Positions 1 through 8,389 of a stretch of DNA of 15,895 nt are shown here, piece by piece. The position numbers and the translations under genes are program-made. How positions within the stretch are numbered: the first letter of the stretch is position 1; each line of letters opens with the position of its first letter. The DNA is from Acidobacteriota bacterium (GTDB taxonomy: Bacteria > Actinomycetota > Acidimicrobiia > Spongiisociales > UBA5794), in NCBI GenBank assembly GCA_022574065.1, contig JACZST010000014.1, positions 1-15,895 of the forward strand. Direction: 5' to 3'. The notes below the pieces were generated by a model, which saw only the letters and a program-made list of their open reading frames with translations, was not told where the DNA came from and made no database searches.

Positions 1-146
1 AAGCGGATGGGACGCTCGCCGGCTTGTGATCAAGGAGAGAATCCGCTGAGCCGGGGCCCGAGCGGCCTGCTGCGAAGCAGCAACAGCGGGAAGCACAGAC
101 GCACCGCCGCCGTTGGAAACTTGCAGCTGACGACGATCGCCATCGA
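1..146. other. Lead-in without a convincing gene; one hairpin
   Basis: No recognisable gene lies here. One + frame is open from the left edge to a TGA at 47-49, ending ...RRLVIKERIR. A second frame is open to a TGA at 148-150 that overlaps the next start as ATGA. Either could be the tail of a gene outside the window, but neither tail is recognisable. A hairpin sits at 57-90: outer CCCG/CGGG, inner TGCTGC-GAA-GCAGCA (68-82). It has no T-tract. If a gene ended at 49 it could act as its terminator, which is only a guess. Confidence 0.3.
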
Positions 147-1010
147 ATGATGCTCGACCGGCGCCTGCTGCTCGTGTCCGGCAAGGGTGGTGTCGGGAAG
201 TCGGCGGTGACCGCGGCACTTGCCATCGTGGCTGCCCGTCACGGCCGGCGGGTGCTCGCCGTTGCCATGACCGAGGCCCTCGGCCTTGCTTCCCATCTCG
301 GCATCGAGGCCCTCAGCGCCGAACCAGTGCAGATCCACCCTGGTCTCTTCGGCTCCGTAGTCGACCGCGCCAACGCCCTCGACCAATATCTCAAACTCCA
401 GGTGCGGGCGGCTCGATCTCTCCCTACCACCCAGTTGAGCAAGGCACTCAACGTCCTCGTTGACACCGCTCCAGGGGTGCGGGAGATCGTCACCATGGGA
501 AAGCCGATATTCGAAGTGTGGGAGGAGAATTGGGATCTGGTGGTTGTCGATGCACCCCCCCTCGGCCAGCTCCAGTCGTACCTGACCGCCCCCCAAACGA
601 TCACCGGCCTGATCCCAACTGGTGCGGTGCGCGAGCAGGCGGCAAGGCTCCAAGCCACCCTCGGCGACCCTGAAGTGAGCGGCCTGGTGCTGGTCACCAC
701 CGCCGAGGAACTTCCCATCGTTGAGACCCGTCAGGCGATCGCCCAGATCGACAAGGAGCGTCAGATCCTCATTGCCGGGGTGCTTGCTAATCGCGTCTTC
801 GACCCGTTGGAGACGCCTCGCGCCACAATCGAACAGCTCGATCCATCGGAGGCCAGGGACGCGGGCTTGCTGCACAGCGACCTCATCGAGCAGCAGCGCG
901 AGTGGCTCGACGCTGTGCCAGACGATCCGCGGCTCCCCTACCTGTTCGATATGCGAACACCAGCTGAGGTCGCGGAGCGCCTTGCCGATGAATGTGAGCG
1001 CCTCCTGTGA
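147..1010 (+). CDS. ArsA/Get3-family ATPase, first of a tandem pair (Rv3679-like)
   Basis: A 287-residue soluble P-loop ATPase of the ArsA/Get3 (SIMIBI, MinD-like) class. The deviant Walker A motif GKGGVGKS is at residues 12-19, with the signature lysine K13 and the nucleotide-binding lysine K18. The switch II-like strand is DLVVVDAPP (130-138). The usual DPA of switch I is replaced by MTEAL near residues 41-45, so the catalytic aspartate is missing. As I recall the mycobacterial Rv3679 protein, it has the same two traits. Its stop overlaps the next start by 4 bases (GTGA), which suggests coupled translation and a 1:1 complex. Get3-like proteins are ATP-driven chaperones for membrane clients, and ArsA drives arsenite export. 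No ars gene is nearby, so a chaperone-like role is the likelier inference. ATG at 147 is the only reasonable start (or the ATG just after it), although no clear Shine-Dalgarno precedes it. Confidence 0.85.
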   Translation: MMLDRRLLLVSGKGGVGKSAVTAALAIVAARHGRRVLAVAMTEALGLASHLGIEALSAEPVQIHPGLFGSVVDRANALDQYLKLQVRAARSLPTTQLSKALNVLVDTAPGVREIVTMGKPIFEVWEENWDLVVVDAPPLGQLQSYLTAPQTITGLIPTGAVREQAARLQATLGDPEVSGLVLVTTAEELPIVETRQAIAQIDKERQILIAGVLANRVFDPLETPRATIEQLDPSEARDAGLLHSDLIEQQREWLDAVPDDPRLPYLFDMRTPAEVAERLADECERLL

Positions 1011-2056
1011 ACACACAAGTGGTCGTCGTGACCGGGGCCGGAGGAGTCGGCAAGACCACCCTGTCGGCGGCGCTGGCCATCGCCGTCGCCTCGCCCACCA
1101 CACGTACCCTGGTCATGACGGTTGACCCTGCGAAGCGGCTCGCCGATGCCCTCGATTTGACCAGCCTCAGTGGGGATCCGGTGCCGGTGGTCGACGCACC
1201 CGGCGTGTGGGCTGCCATGCTCGACGCCACCTCATCATGGGAAGCGATCGTACGCCGCTACAGCGAGCCGGAGATCGCAGACCGCCTATTGGTGAACCCA
1301 TACTTTCGAGCCCTCGCCGATCGATTCCCTGCCGCCCAGTCCTTTGCCGCCGCCGAGACCATGTCGATCTTCATCGAGTCCGGGAGCTGGGACCTCATCG
1401 TGGTCGATACCCCCCCGTCGGCTGGTGGTCTCGATTTCTACCTCGCCCCTGCAAGAACAGCCGATCTGGTGGGAGGGAAGCTGCTGCACTGGCTCACCGG
1501 TGCCCAGCTCCCCGGCCGCCGATTCCTATACCGGTTCACCGGAAGGCCGCTGCTCAAGGTCGCCGATACCATTCTCGGCGGACCATTGCTCGAGGACGTC
1601 GCCGAGTTCCTGCTCGATCTGCGAACCATGTACGACGCGTTGACGGCGAGGGCGCACACGATGCAACGGTATCTGCAGCGAGCGACCACGCTGGTGGTGA
1701 CCACGGCCGATCCCGCTCCCGTTGCCGAGGCTGTTCGCTTCTTCGAGGAGTTGACCGAGATCGACGTGAGGCCGGCCGCCATCATCCTCAACCGCGCCCT
1801 CCCGACTTCCTGGGCCGACGCCGCCCTGCAGCCGATCCCCAACGTGCTCGACCCGGCAGTCCGAGCCGAGCTCACCAAGAACCTGGTGAACTGGGGCGGT
1901 GAAGCCAGGCGCCAGTCGGCTGCCATGGTGGGACTCGCCGACCGCTACGGGGTCCCCCTCGTCGCCGTTCCGTGGGTACCGGTTTCCCCTACCGACGCGA
2001 AATCGCTTATTGCGCTGCTGGACGGTATTGATCTCGGAGCGGTGATGTCGAGGTAG
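1007..2056 (+). CDS. ArsA/Get3-family ATPase, second of a tandem pair (Rv3680-like)
   Basis: A 349-residue partner of the preceding ATPase. The P-loop is GAGGVGKT at residues 10-17, with A11 where ArsA, Get3 and MinD carry the signature lysine. Switch I is intact as DPAKRLADAL from D40, and switch II is DLIVVDTPP (129-137) followed by LDFYLAP. The middle segment (MLDATSSWE, then RRYSEPEIADRLL) resembles my recollection of mycobacterial Rv3680. No transmembrane segment is evident. The start is GTG at 1007, inside the last codons of the upstream gene, so translation is probably coupled. Each protein retains what the other lacks: signature lysine in the first, switch I aspartate in the second. 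I therefore infer a heterodimer with composite ATP sites. Its client or substrate cannot be read from this window. Confidence 0.87.
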   Translation: MNTQVVVVTGAGGVGKTTLSAALAIAVASPTTRTLVMTVDPAKRLADALDLTSLSGDPVPVVDAPGVWAAMLDATSSWEAIVRRYSEPEIADRLLVNPYFRALADRFPAAQSFAAAETMSIFIESGSWDLIVVDTPPSAGGLDFYLAPARTADLVGGKLLHWLTGAQLPGRRFLYRFTGRPLLKVADTILGGPLLEDVAEFLLDLRTMYDALTARAHTMQRYLQRATTLVVTTADPAPVAEAVRFFEELTEIDVRPAAIILNRALPTSWADAALQPIPNVLDPAVRAELTKNLVNWGGEARRQSAAMVGLADRYGVPLVAVPWVPVSPTDAKSLIALLDGIDLGAVMSR

Positions 2057-2062
2057 CGGGGG

Positions 2063-2113
2063 AGTAGATCAGTAGCGGAGTAGCCAAGTAGCCAAGGCAG
2101 ATACTGATCTACT
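2063..2113. terminator. 12-bp inverted repeat between convergent genes, probable bidirectional terminator
   Basis: AGTAGATCAGTA (2063-2074) is perfectly complementary to TACTGATCTACT (2102-2113), with a 27-base loop. The loop contains the tandem 8-mer GTAGCCAA twice. The element fills the 59-base gap between the stop of the second ATPase gene (2056) and the stop of dnaE (2116). That is where a two-way transcription stop is expected. There is no T-tract on either strand, so it is not a textbook intrinsic terminator. The AGTAG-rich text could also be a copy of a dispersed intergenic repeat. Confidence 0.5.
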
Positions 2114-2115
2114 GA

Positions 2116-5100
2116 CTACAACACGACTGAGGGTCCAAGCAACTCGCGCAACTCGGCGAACAGTGCAGAGCGGGCTTCGACCCGGTGCTGCTTGCCGAGC
2201 CGCAGCACTTTCTCGCCGTTGTCCGCCGTCATGTGGAGGTACACCTCCGCGGCTCCGGGGTGATTACTCAGAATGCCACGCAGTTTGCCGACGGTGTCCT
2301 GAGAAAGGCGGGACGCCGGCACCTTGAGTCGTACCACCGAATCAGCATCGAGTTGAGGCTCGTGGATCTGCTGGGCGATGAACTTGACATCGTCGCCGCG
2401 ATGGTCGACCCGCCCGGTCACGATCAGGATGGCATCCTCACGAATGAGCGGGCCGAACTCGGCGACCGTACGTGGGAAGCAGACCACTTCGACCGCACCC
2501 TGAAGATCCTCGAGACTGAAGAAATACATCGGCTCGCCGGCCTTGGTATACCTGGTGGTGATCGATCCGACGATGCCACCGATTGACGCCTGCGCACGAT
2601 CTTTCAGGTCCCATAGCCCGGGGATGGATGCCGAGCACATAGCTTCGAGGGTCGCTTCGACACCGAGCAGGGGGTGGTCGGAGACGTACAGGCCGAGCAT
2701 CTCTTTCTCGAACGCCAACTTGATCTTCTTGTCCCATTCGATCTCGGGGACCACGATCCCGGCCGACTCCTCAGCGACATCTGCGCTGCCGAACAGGCTG
2801 TACTGCCCCATATCCTCCGCCCGGCGACGGGTGATGGTCGCGTCGAGCGTGTCGAACGCCACCTCGAGCAGGCCGCGGCGCTGGTGGCCAAGCGAATCGA
2901 AGGCGCCTGCCTTTATCAGGGCCTCGATCGTTCGCTTGTTGAGTACGTTGACGTCGACCCGATTGACGAAATCGTCGAAACTGACAAACGGGCCGTTCTT
3001 CTCCCGCTCGTCTATCACGAGATCCACAACCGCCTCTCCGACGTTGCGAATCGCCGACATCCCGAAGGAAATCCGACCACCGGCACCGACAAAGTCCGCC
3101 TCCGAGACGTTTACGTCGGGGACCAACACGGGGATTCCCATCATCCGGCACTCGTGCAGGTAGACGGCGGTGCGGTCCTTGTCTCGCTTGGCCGAGGTCA
3201 GCAGGGCTGCCATGTACTCCGCCGGATAGTGGACCTTCAACCACGCCGTCTGGTAGGCGACGAGCGCATACGCCGCCGAGTGGCTCTTGTTGAAGCCGTA
3301 GCCGGCGAAATGCTCGATGAACCCGAAGAGCTCCTTGCCCAACTGCTCGGTGTAGCCGTTGGCAACACACCCTGCGATGAACTGCTCCTCCTGGGCCTGC
3401 ATCACCGCTGGGATCTTCTTCCCCATCGCCTTGCGCAGGAGGTCCGCTTCTGTCAGGGAGTAACCCGCCATCTTCTGAGCGGCCTGCATGACCTGTTCCT
3501 GGAACACCATGACCCCGAAGGTGTCACCGAGGATCTCCTCGAGGTCATCATGCAGGTAGGTGATCTCCGCCTTCCCGTTCTTGCGGTTCGCGTATTCGAG
3601 ATGCATCCCTGCGCCAAGCGGTCCCGGGCGATACAGGGCGTTGAGGGCCACGAGGTGGTCGAACCGATCGGGCTGGAGGTTGCGCATCAGTGCCCGCATC
3701 GGCCCACCCTCGAACTGGAAGACGCCCATCGAGTCGCCGTTCTTGAGCATGTCGTATACCGCAGGGTCGTCGAGCGGCAGATTGTCGATATCGGGCTTGG
3801 ACCCGGTGTTACGGTCGATCAAATCGAGGGTGCGTTCGATAGTGGTGAGGTTCCGCAACCCGAGGAAGTCCATCTTGAGCAAGCCAAGCGCCTCGACGGC
3901 GTGCATCTCGTACTGGGTGACGACCTCGGCATCGTCCCCCTTGCGCTGGATGGGAACGACCTCGGTGAGCGGCCGCGGAGAGATCACCACGGCCGCAGCG
4001 TGGATCGAGTCCTGCCGGCGAAGGCCCTCGAGGCCTCGCGCGGTGTCGACAACCTCCTTGACCTGTGGGTCGGCGTCGTAGAGCTCTCTGAGCCCGGCAG
4101 CGCTCGTGTAGTGATCCCGCACCATCTGATCGGCATAGGGACCCGGTTCGTCGAGCGCCTGGGCGAGAGTGGCGTCCTTGCCCAAAATCGCCGGAGGCAT
4201 CAGCTTCGCCGTTCGGTCCCCCACCCCGTATGGGAAGCCGAGCACCCTGGCAGCGTCGCGGATGGCCTGCTTCCCCTTGATCGTCGAGAACGTGATGATC
4301 TGAGCGACGTGATCCGACCCGTATTTCTCTGCGCAGTACCGGATCATCTCGCTTCGATACCGTTCGTCGAAGTCCATATCGATGTCGGGCATCTCCTTGC
4401 GCCCCGGGTTGAGGAACCGCTCGAATAGCAGCCCGAACTCGATGGGGTCGAGGTCGGTGATGTCGAGGCAGTACGACACGATCGAGCCGGCGGCGCTCCC
4501 CCTGCCGGGCCCTCGTCTGATGCCGCGCTCGCGGGCGTGCCGCATCAGATCCCATACGATCAAGAAGTAAGCAGCGAAACCCATTTCTGTGATCACGCCG
4601 AGCTCGTAGTCGATTCGCTCGGCGACCTCGGGCACGGGGATCCCGTAGCGCCTCCGTGCCCCCTCCATCACCTGCTGACGCAGGTACTCCTCCTCGCTGG
4701 TCCCTTCCGGTACGGGAAACTGCGGGAGGAGGAAATTGCCGAACTCGATGGTGACGTCGGCGCGTTCTGCAATCAAGAGCGTGTTGGCGGTTGCGCCCGG
4801 GTACCGGTCGTCTGGGAACAGCGCCTGCATCTGTTTTGCCGACTTGAGGTAGAACTCCTGCGAGTCGAATCGGAACCGCTTTTCATCACTCTTGTTGGCG
4901 CCGGTCTGAATACAGAGCAGCACGTCATGGGCGTCGGCCTCTGCGGCGTAGGTGTAGTGGCTGTCGTTGGCTGCCAGGAGCGGTGCGCCGATGTCTGTTG
5001 CCACCTGTAACAGGTCGTCCATGATCCGTTGCTGGGCGGTGAGCCCGTGGTCCTGGACCTCCACGAAGAAGTTGTCCTTGCCGAAAATGTCCTGATAGCG

Positions 5101-5622
5101 GGCCGCGGCAGCCACCGCACCCGCGTAATCGCGGACCTGGCCGACGTTGCCCTCCTCGCTCGACCCGTCGGGAGCGAGCATCTGGGGCACATGGCCGCCG
5201 AGGCATCCGGTGGTCGCCACGATCCCCTCGCTGTGCTCTGCAAGGAGCTCGGCGTCCATGCGAGGCTTGTAGTAGAACCCCTCGAGATAGGCGCGAGACG
5301 ACAGTTGGATGAGGTTGTGATATCCCGCTTCGCTCACCGCGAGCAGAGTCATGTGGTAGCGAATGTCTTCTCGTCGTGGTGGTCGGTCGAACCGGGAGCC
5401 AGGGGTGACGTACGCCTCCATGCCGATGATCGGCTTGATCCCGACCTCGGTGGCTGCTTTGTAGAAGTCGATGACCCCGTATAAGACCCCGTGGTCGGTG
5501 ATGGCGATCGCCGGCTGATCGTCGGCGGCGGCGGCTGCGACCATGTCGTTGACCCGCGCCGCTCCGTCGAGCATGGAGAACTCGGAGTGAACGTGAAGGT
5601 GGGCGAACCCTTCGCGGGGCAA
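2116..5622 (-). CDS. dnaE: DNA polymerase III alpha subunit (DnaE1 type)
   Basis: The replicative C-family polymerase: 1168 residues, close to the usual actinobacterial DnaE1 length. Order: an N-terminal PHP domain beginning HLHVHSEF, a palm with GRGSAAGS, catalytic aspartates D415 and D417 in PDIDMDF and D585 in KMDFLGL, a helix-hairpin-helix region around NKRTIEALIKAGAFDSLG, and an OB fold near residues 1010-1085. The PHP metal ligands appear present (H10, H12, D19, H44, E69, H102, C140, D220, H222). In Mycobacterium tuberculosis DnaE1 this site is the 3'-5' proofreading exonuclease. The same role is inferred here. The start is TTG at 5622, with GAGGA five bases upstream. The upstream frame holds no other start before an in-frame TGA. 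It stands alone on its strand, followed by a convergent neighbour. Confidence 0.97.
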   Translation of the reverse strand: MPREGFAHLHVHSEFSMLDGAARVNDMVAAAAADDQPAIAITDHGVLYGVIDFYKAATEVGIKPIIGMEAYVTPGSRFDRPPRREDIRYHMTLLAVSEAGYHNLIQLSSRAYLEGFYYKPRMDAELLAEHSEGIVATTGCLGGHVPQMLAPDGSSEEGNVGQVRDYAGAVAAAARYQDIFGKDNFFVEVQDHGLTAQQRIMDDLLQVATDIGAPLLAANDSHYTYAAEADAHDVLLCIQTGANKSDEKRFRFDSQEFYLKSAKQMQALFPDDRYPGATANTLLIAERADVTIEFGNFLLPQFPVPEGTSEEEYLRQQVMEGARRRYGIPVPEVAERIDYELGVITEMGFAAYFLIVWDLMRHARERGIRRGPGRGSAAGSIVSYCLDITDLDPIEFGLLFERFLNPGRKEMPDIDMDFDERYRSEMIRYCAEKYGSDHVAQIITFSTIKGKQAIRDAARVLGFPYGVGDRTAKLMPPAILGKDATLAQALDEPGPYADQMVRDHYTSAAGLRELYDADPQVKEVVDTARGLEGLRRQDSIHAAAVVISPRPLTEVVPIQRKGDDAEVVTQYEMHAVEALGLLKMDFLGLRNLTTIERTLDLIDRNTGSKPDIDNLPLDDPAVYDMLKNGDSMGVFQFEGGPMRALMRNLQPDRFDHLVALNALYRPGPLGAGMHLEYANRKNGKAEITYLHDDLEEILGDTFGVMVFQEQVMQAAQKMAGYSLTEADLLRKAMGKKIPAVMQAQEEQFIAGCVANGYTEQLGKELFGFIEHFAGYGFNKSHSAAYALVAYQTAWLKVHYPAEYMAALLTSAKRDKDRTAVYLHECRMMGIPVLVPDVNVSEADFVGAGGRISFGMSAIRNVGEAVVDLVIDEREKNGPFVSFDDFVNRVDVNVLNKRTIEALIKAGAFDSLGHQRRGLLEVAFDTLDATITRRRAEDMGQYSLFGSADVAEESAGIVVPEIEWDKKIKLAFEKEMLGLYVSDHPLLGVEATLEAMCSASIPGLWDLKDRAQASIGGIVGSITTRYTKAGEPMYFFSLEDLQGAVEVVCFPRTVAEFGPLIREDAILIVTGRVDHRGDDVKFIAQQIHEPQLDADSVVRLKVPASRLSQDTVGKLRGILSNHPGAAEVYLHMTADNGEKVLRLGKQHRVEARSALFAELRELLGPSVVL

Positions 5623-5627
5623 CGGCT

Positions 5628-5632
5628 TCCTC
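5628..5632 (-). promoter_or_regulatory. Ribosome binding site fixing the TTG start of dnaE
   Basis: GAGGA on the minus strand, five bases before TTG (5622-5620). It supports a TTG start in a frame with no ATG or GTG between the upstream stop and the PHP domain. Confidence 0.6.
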
Positions 5633-5730
5633 GGCTGGCCGGAATTACATCAGTGGCATTCAACCACGCCGGGACCACACAAGCGAGCGCCCGCAAACAG
5701 CATTTCGCGACCTCGGGCGCAGCTCCGCGA

Positions 5731-7113
5731 TCAATCTTCGGCTTTGCTATCGGCACCCAGCTCGGCGATGTGTCGCTCGTATGCCTTGCGATGCCGCCAG
5801 TTCTCGCCCATCCCCTCGGTGAGCTCCGGAGCAACCTCGATCGGCACGACCAGGTCGCCCTCGACCGGCCACTCCTCGAGCAGCTCCGGGTGGTAGCCCT
5901 CCGGGTAATACTCGCTCGGCGGGATCTCCGAATCGCGAATGCCCTGGTCCTGGATCTCGGCCCTGGTCGTCGGCGGGTGCGGCACCACCAGCTGCCCCGA
6001 GTCGAAATCGAACTGCGGAGACCTAGAGTTGGGATAGTCGGGCAGGATGCCCTGCCGCACCCAGATGTCGTCCTTGGTCACGTTGACCACGATGCCGTCG
6101 GGCGCCCCGAAGTGAAATGGGCCCTTCCAATGGTGACGGATCTCGACGGTCGTCTCTTCGTTTAGATACGGGTCAAAGTCCATGTGGGTGACCATGAACA
6201 GCCGAGGCTGGATCTGATTCGCCATGTACCCGGCGGCGTAGCCCGGGGTGTGGTGGGTGTCGACCGTGTACCTGCCGAGGAACGGCGGCACCCCGGCGAC
6301 CCCAGAACTGATGCTCATCAGCTCCGCCTGGGTTTCGGTGATGTAGACATCGACGCCCTCGGCGAACTCGATGTCGCGACGGTTGGGCCGTCCGTCACCG
6401 GTCCACACCACGCTGAGCCCGTTCCAGTCGAGCCGATAGGCAGAAGCGCCGTCCTTGGCATGGGAGCGCTGCCAGTGGATGACCCGAACGCCGTCTTCTT
6501 CGTAGATGAGACCGCCGTCGTCGCGAAAGTCGAATTCGTTGACCTCGATGTCGTGACCTTGCCCAACCGGGAAGACGCTGAACGCATCCATGTGCCAACC
6601 CAGCATCTTCTTCATCCCGTCGATCATGGCTTCGGTGCCGTACTCGGCAGTTCGGCCCGACGGACCAAAGACGCGAAGCGGCTTATGCCAGCGGCCGCTC
6701 CAGCCTCCGAACATGTACAGGTAGGGCAGCGAGCCGAAGTGGTCGACGTGGAGGTGGGTGATGAACACCTTGTCCAGCTCGTTGAGGGCGAAGCCGCCTG
6801 CGACGTAGTTGGCGATCGCTCCCTCGCCGATGTCGAAGATGAAGTTGTCGCCGTTGCCGAGCTGGACGAACACCGACGTATTCATCTGTCCTGGCCTGAT
6901 TGATGGTGAGGTGCCCATGAAAATGATCCGCATCTCGTCGGGTCCGAGCTGTTCGGTCTTCGGGAACCAGTTCGCCGCGCTGAGCAGGCCGGGTGTCGGC
7001 GCGATGCCCTCGAAGAGCAGCCCTTCTTTCCACCGGCCCATCGGAACGCCGCCGGTGAGGGCAGCCTCGATTTCCTCCGGCGATGAAGGCTCCTTCGGCT
7101 CTTGGTCACTCAT
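5731..7113 (-). CDS. Metallo-beta-lactamase-fold hydrolase
   Basis: A 460-residue protein with an MBL fold of the RNase Z/arylsulfatase-like type. The core begins at MRIIFMGTSPSIRPG (61-75). The metal-binding motif HLHVDH is at 120-125, with further likely ligands H218, D240 (in TGDGRPNR) and H310 (in VTHMDFDP). HTPGYAAG follows 288. The layout, with FIFDIGEGAIANY and LDKVFITHLH, resembles proteins annotated as GntH-like MBL hydrolases, but none of the guanitoxin genes is here, so no substrate is assigned. About 110 residues after the core are rich in Pro, Glu and Asp. No signal peptide is seen, so it is probably cytoplasmic. ATG at 7113 is chosen because GAAAGGA lies 7 bases upstream. An in-frame ATG at 7191 with AGGAGG 11 bases upstream would add 26 residues and cannot be excluded. 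A weak TCGCG/CGCGA repeat lies just beyond the stop (5705-5730). Confidence 0.85.
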   Translation of the reverse strand: MSDQEPKEPSSPEEIEAALTGGVPMGRWKEGLLFEGIAPTPGLLSAANWFPKTEQLGPDEMRIIFMGTSPSIRPGQMNTSVFVQLGNGDNFIFDIGEGAIANYVAGGFALNELDKVFITHLHVDHFGSLPYLYMFGGWSGRWHKPLRVFGPSGRTAEYGTEAMIDGMKKMLGWHMDAFSVFPVGQGHDIEVNEFDFRDDGGLIYEEDGVRVIHWQRSHAKDGASAYRLDWNGLSVVWTGDGRPNRRDIEFAEGVDVYITETQAELMSISSGVAGVPPFLGRYTVDTHHTPGYAAGYMANQIQPRLFMVTHMDFDPYLNEETTVEIRHHWKGPFHFGAPDGIVVNVTKDDIWVRQGILPDYPNSRSPQFDFDSGQLVVPHPPTTRAEIQDQGIRDSEIPPSEYYPEGYHPELLEEWPVEGDLVVPIEVAPELTEGMGENWRHRKAYERHIAELGADSKAED

Positions 7114-7120
7114 GGTGGGG

Positions 7121-7127
7121 TCCTTTC
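7121..7127 (-). promoter_or_regulatory. Ribosome binding site of the MBL-fold gene
   Basis: GAAAGGA on the minus strand, 7 bases before the ATG at 7113. A second purine-rich site, AGGAGG (7203-7208, minus), sits 11 bases before an alternative in-frame ATG at 7191. The two compete as start signals. Confidence 0.5.
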
Positions 7128-7222
7128 GGTGGGTCGGAGGTGAGGAAAGATAGTTGTGGACGGAGCGGGTGAATCCGTTTAGCCAGGCCATTTCTGTTAC
7201 ACCCTCCTGATACTTTGTCAGC

Positions 7223-8352
7223 ATGTTCTGGTACGAAGAACAACGCATCGATGGCTGGGTTGCCGAGCTCAAGGAGTGCGAGGCACATATCGGTGACTTG
7301 CGGGCCCGGCAAGGGGTCTTGATCAACGAGCTCAACAAGCGCGACATCGCCCAACGACACGGTGCCAGGACGATCGTGGAGTGGGTGGAGTCGACGCTGG
7401 ACATGTCGCGGTCGGTGGCCTCGGATCTTGTTTTCGGAATGCGCTGGTTCGGCAGGTTCCGGTGGATCGACAACCGGTTCGCCGAGGGTTTGGCTTCGTT
7501 TGATCGCGCCATCGCGACGCTGCGCCTGGCTCAGGCCGGTGCCGACCCGCAGATGGTCGAATCCAGTGAGCAGCTCGACCTGCATGATGTGGCTCGGCTC
7601 AGCGCGCGACAGCGTCGGATGACTCATCGCGGCGAGCGGCGGGCGTTTGCAGATCGGTTCTGCGTGGCGCAGCCGACCCTCGATGAGTCGTCGTGGAGAA
7701 TCTCAGGGCAACTCCCGGGCCTCGGGGGCAGGACCGTCGCCAAAGCGCTCCAGAATCGTGCCGACGAGTTTCGCCAACTCCCCGGCGGTGACGAGTTCAC
7801 GAGGGCACAACGCCAAGCCGACGCCCTGGTCGCCATTGCACAAGACTCCCTGGACCGCAATGGAAACGCTGATGCCGGCGGATTGGCAGGGCCTTCCGTA
7901 GCAGTGTTCGTCGACCTCGACGCCGCCAACACCAGCAGCGGTGAGACCGGGGCCGAGATCGAATATGGACCGCGGGTCGGACCTAACACACTCGAAACCT
8001 TGCTGTGTACGGGGTCGGTGCAAATCATCGGACTCGCCGACGGACGTCCCGTCGTCACCTCAGACGCCGCTAGGGCCATCCCACCGGCGGTTCGCCGCTT
8101 CGTGGCCTGGCGTGACCGTTGCTGCACCTCGACGCCTGTCAGAGCCGCTATCGGCTGCAACCTCACAATGTTCGAGAACACCGCCACGGCGGCACCCACG
8201 ACCCCGACAACCTCACCACGCTGTGTAGGTACCACCACCACGTCGCCATCCACGGTCAAGGATTCCGCATCGCCCCCGACAGCCCACGGCAACGGCGTCG
8301 ACTGATTCGACCGCGGGCAGGCCCCGACCCGCCCTGGCGGCAGCGCCGATAG
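7223..8352 (+). pseudogene. DUF222/HNH endonuclease-like gene (13E12 family), frameshifted in the HNH domain
   Basis: From ATG 7223 the frame encodes a DUF222-type N-terminal region, helical and charged, with ARTIVEWVESTLDMSRSVA. It continues to VRRFVAWRDRCC near 8125. After this it runs out as a low-complexity Thr/Pro/Ser tail to a stop at 8305. The expected continuation sits in another + frame: DACQSRYRLQPHNVREHR, then GGTHDPDNLTTLCRYHHH, ending at TAG 8350-8352. Adding one T in the text ACCTCGAC at 8126-8133 would give CCTFDACQSRYRL and join both parts into about 376 residues with a complete HNH/zinc motif. I infer a one-base deletion, or a sequence error, at about 8129. Such genes are common multi-copy elements in actinobacteria and their function is poorly defined. 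No strong Shine-Dalgarno precedes the start. The gene is divergent from the MBL gene and convergent with the acyltransferase. Confidence 0.82.
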
Positions 8353-8389
8353 CTCCCAGATCGACTCCCCTTGGCTGGAAACCTGCGGC

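Noticed and set aside
30..1103. A 357-codon minus-strand open frame over the first ATPase gene
   Set aside because: The + strand carries clear P-loop and switch motifs; the minus frame has none and begins with an Arg/Pro-rich stretch.
2674..4428. A 584-codon + strand open frame inside dnaE
   Set aside because: It is antisense to highly conserved polymerase motifs, has no recognisable domain, and such frames are expected from GC-rich codon use.
7154..7212. Possible divergent promoters between the MBL and DUF222 genes
   Set aside because: Neither strand gave a -35/-10 pair with acceptable matches and spacing (best TTGTGG/CGTTTA on + and CTGACA/TAACAG on minus).
7114..7512. A 133-residue N-terminal extension of the MBL gene
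   Set aside because: It runs through the divergent DUF222 gene and lacks family similarity; the ribosome site supports 7113 (7191 remains an alternative).
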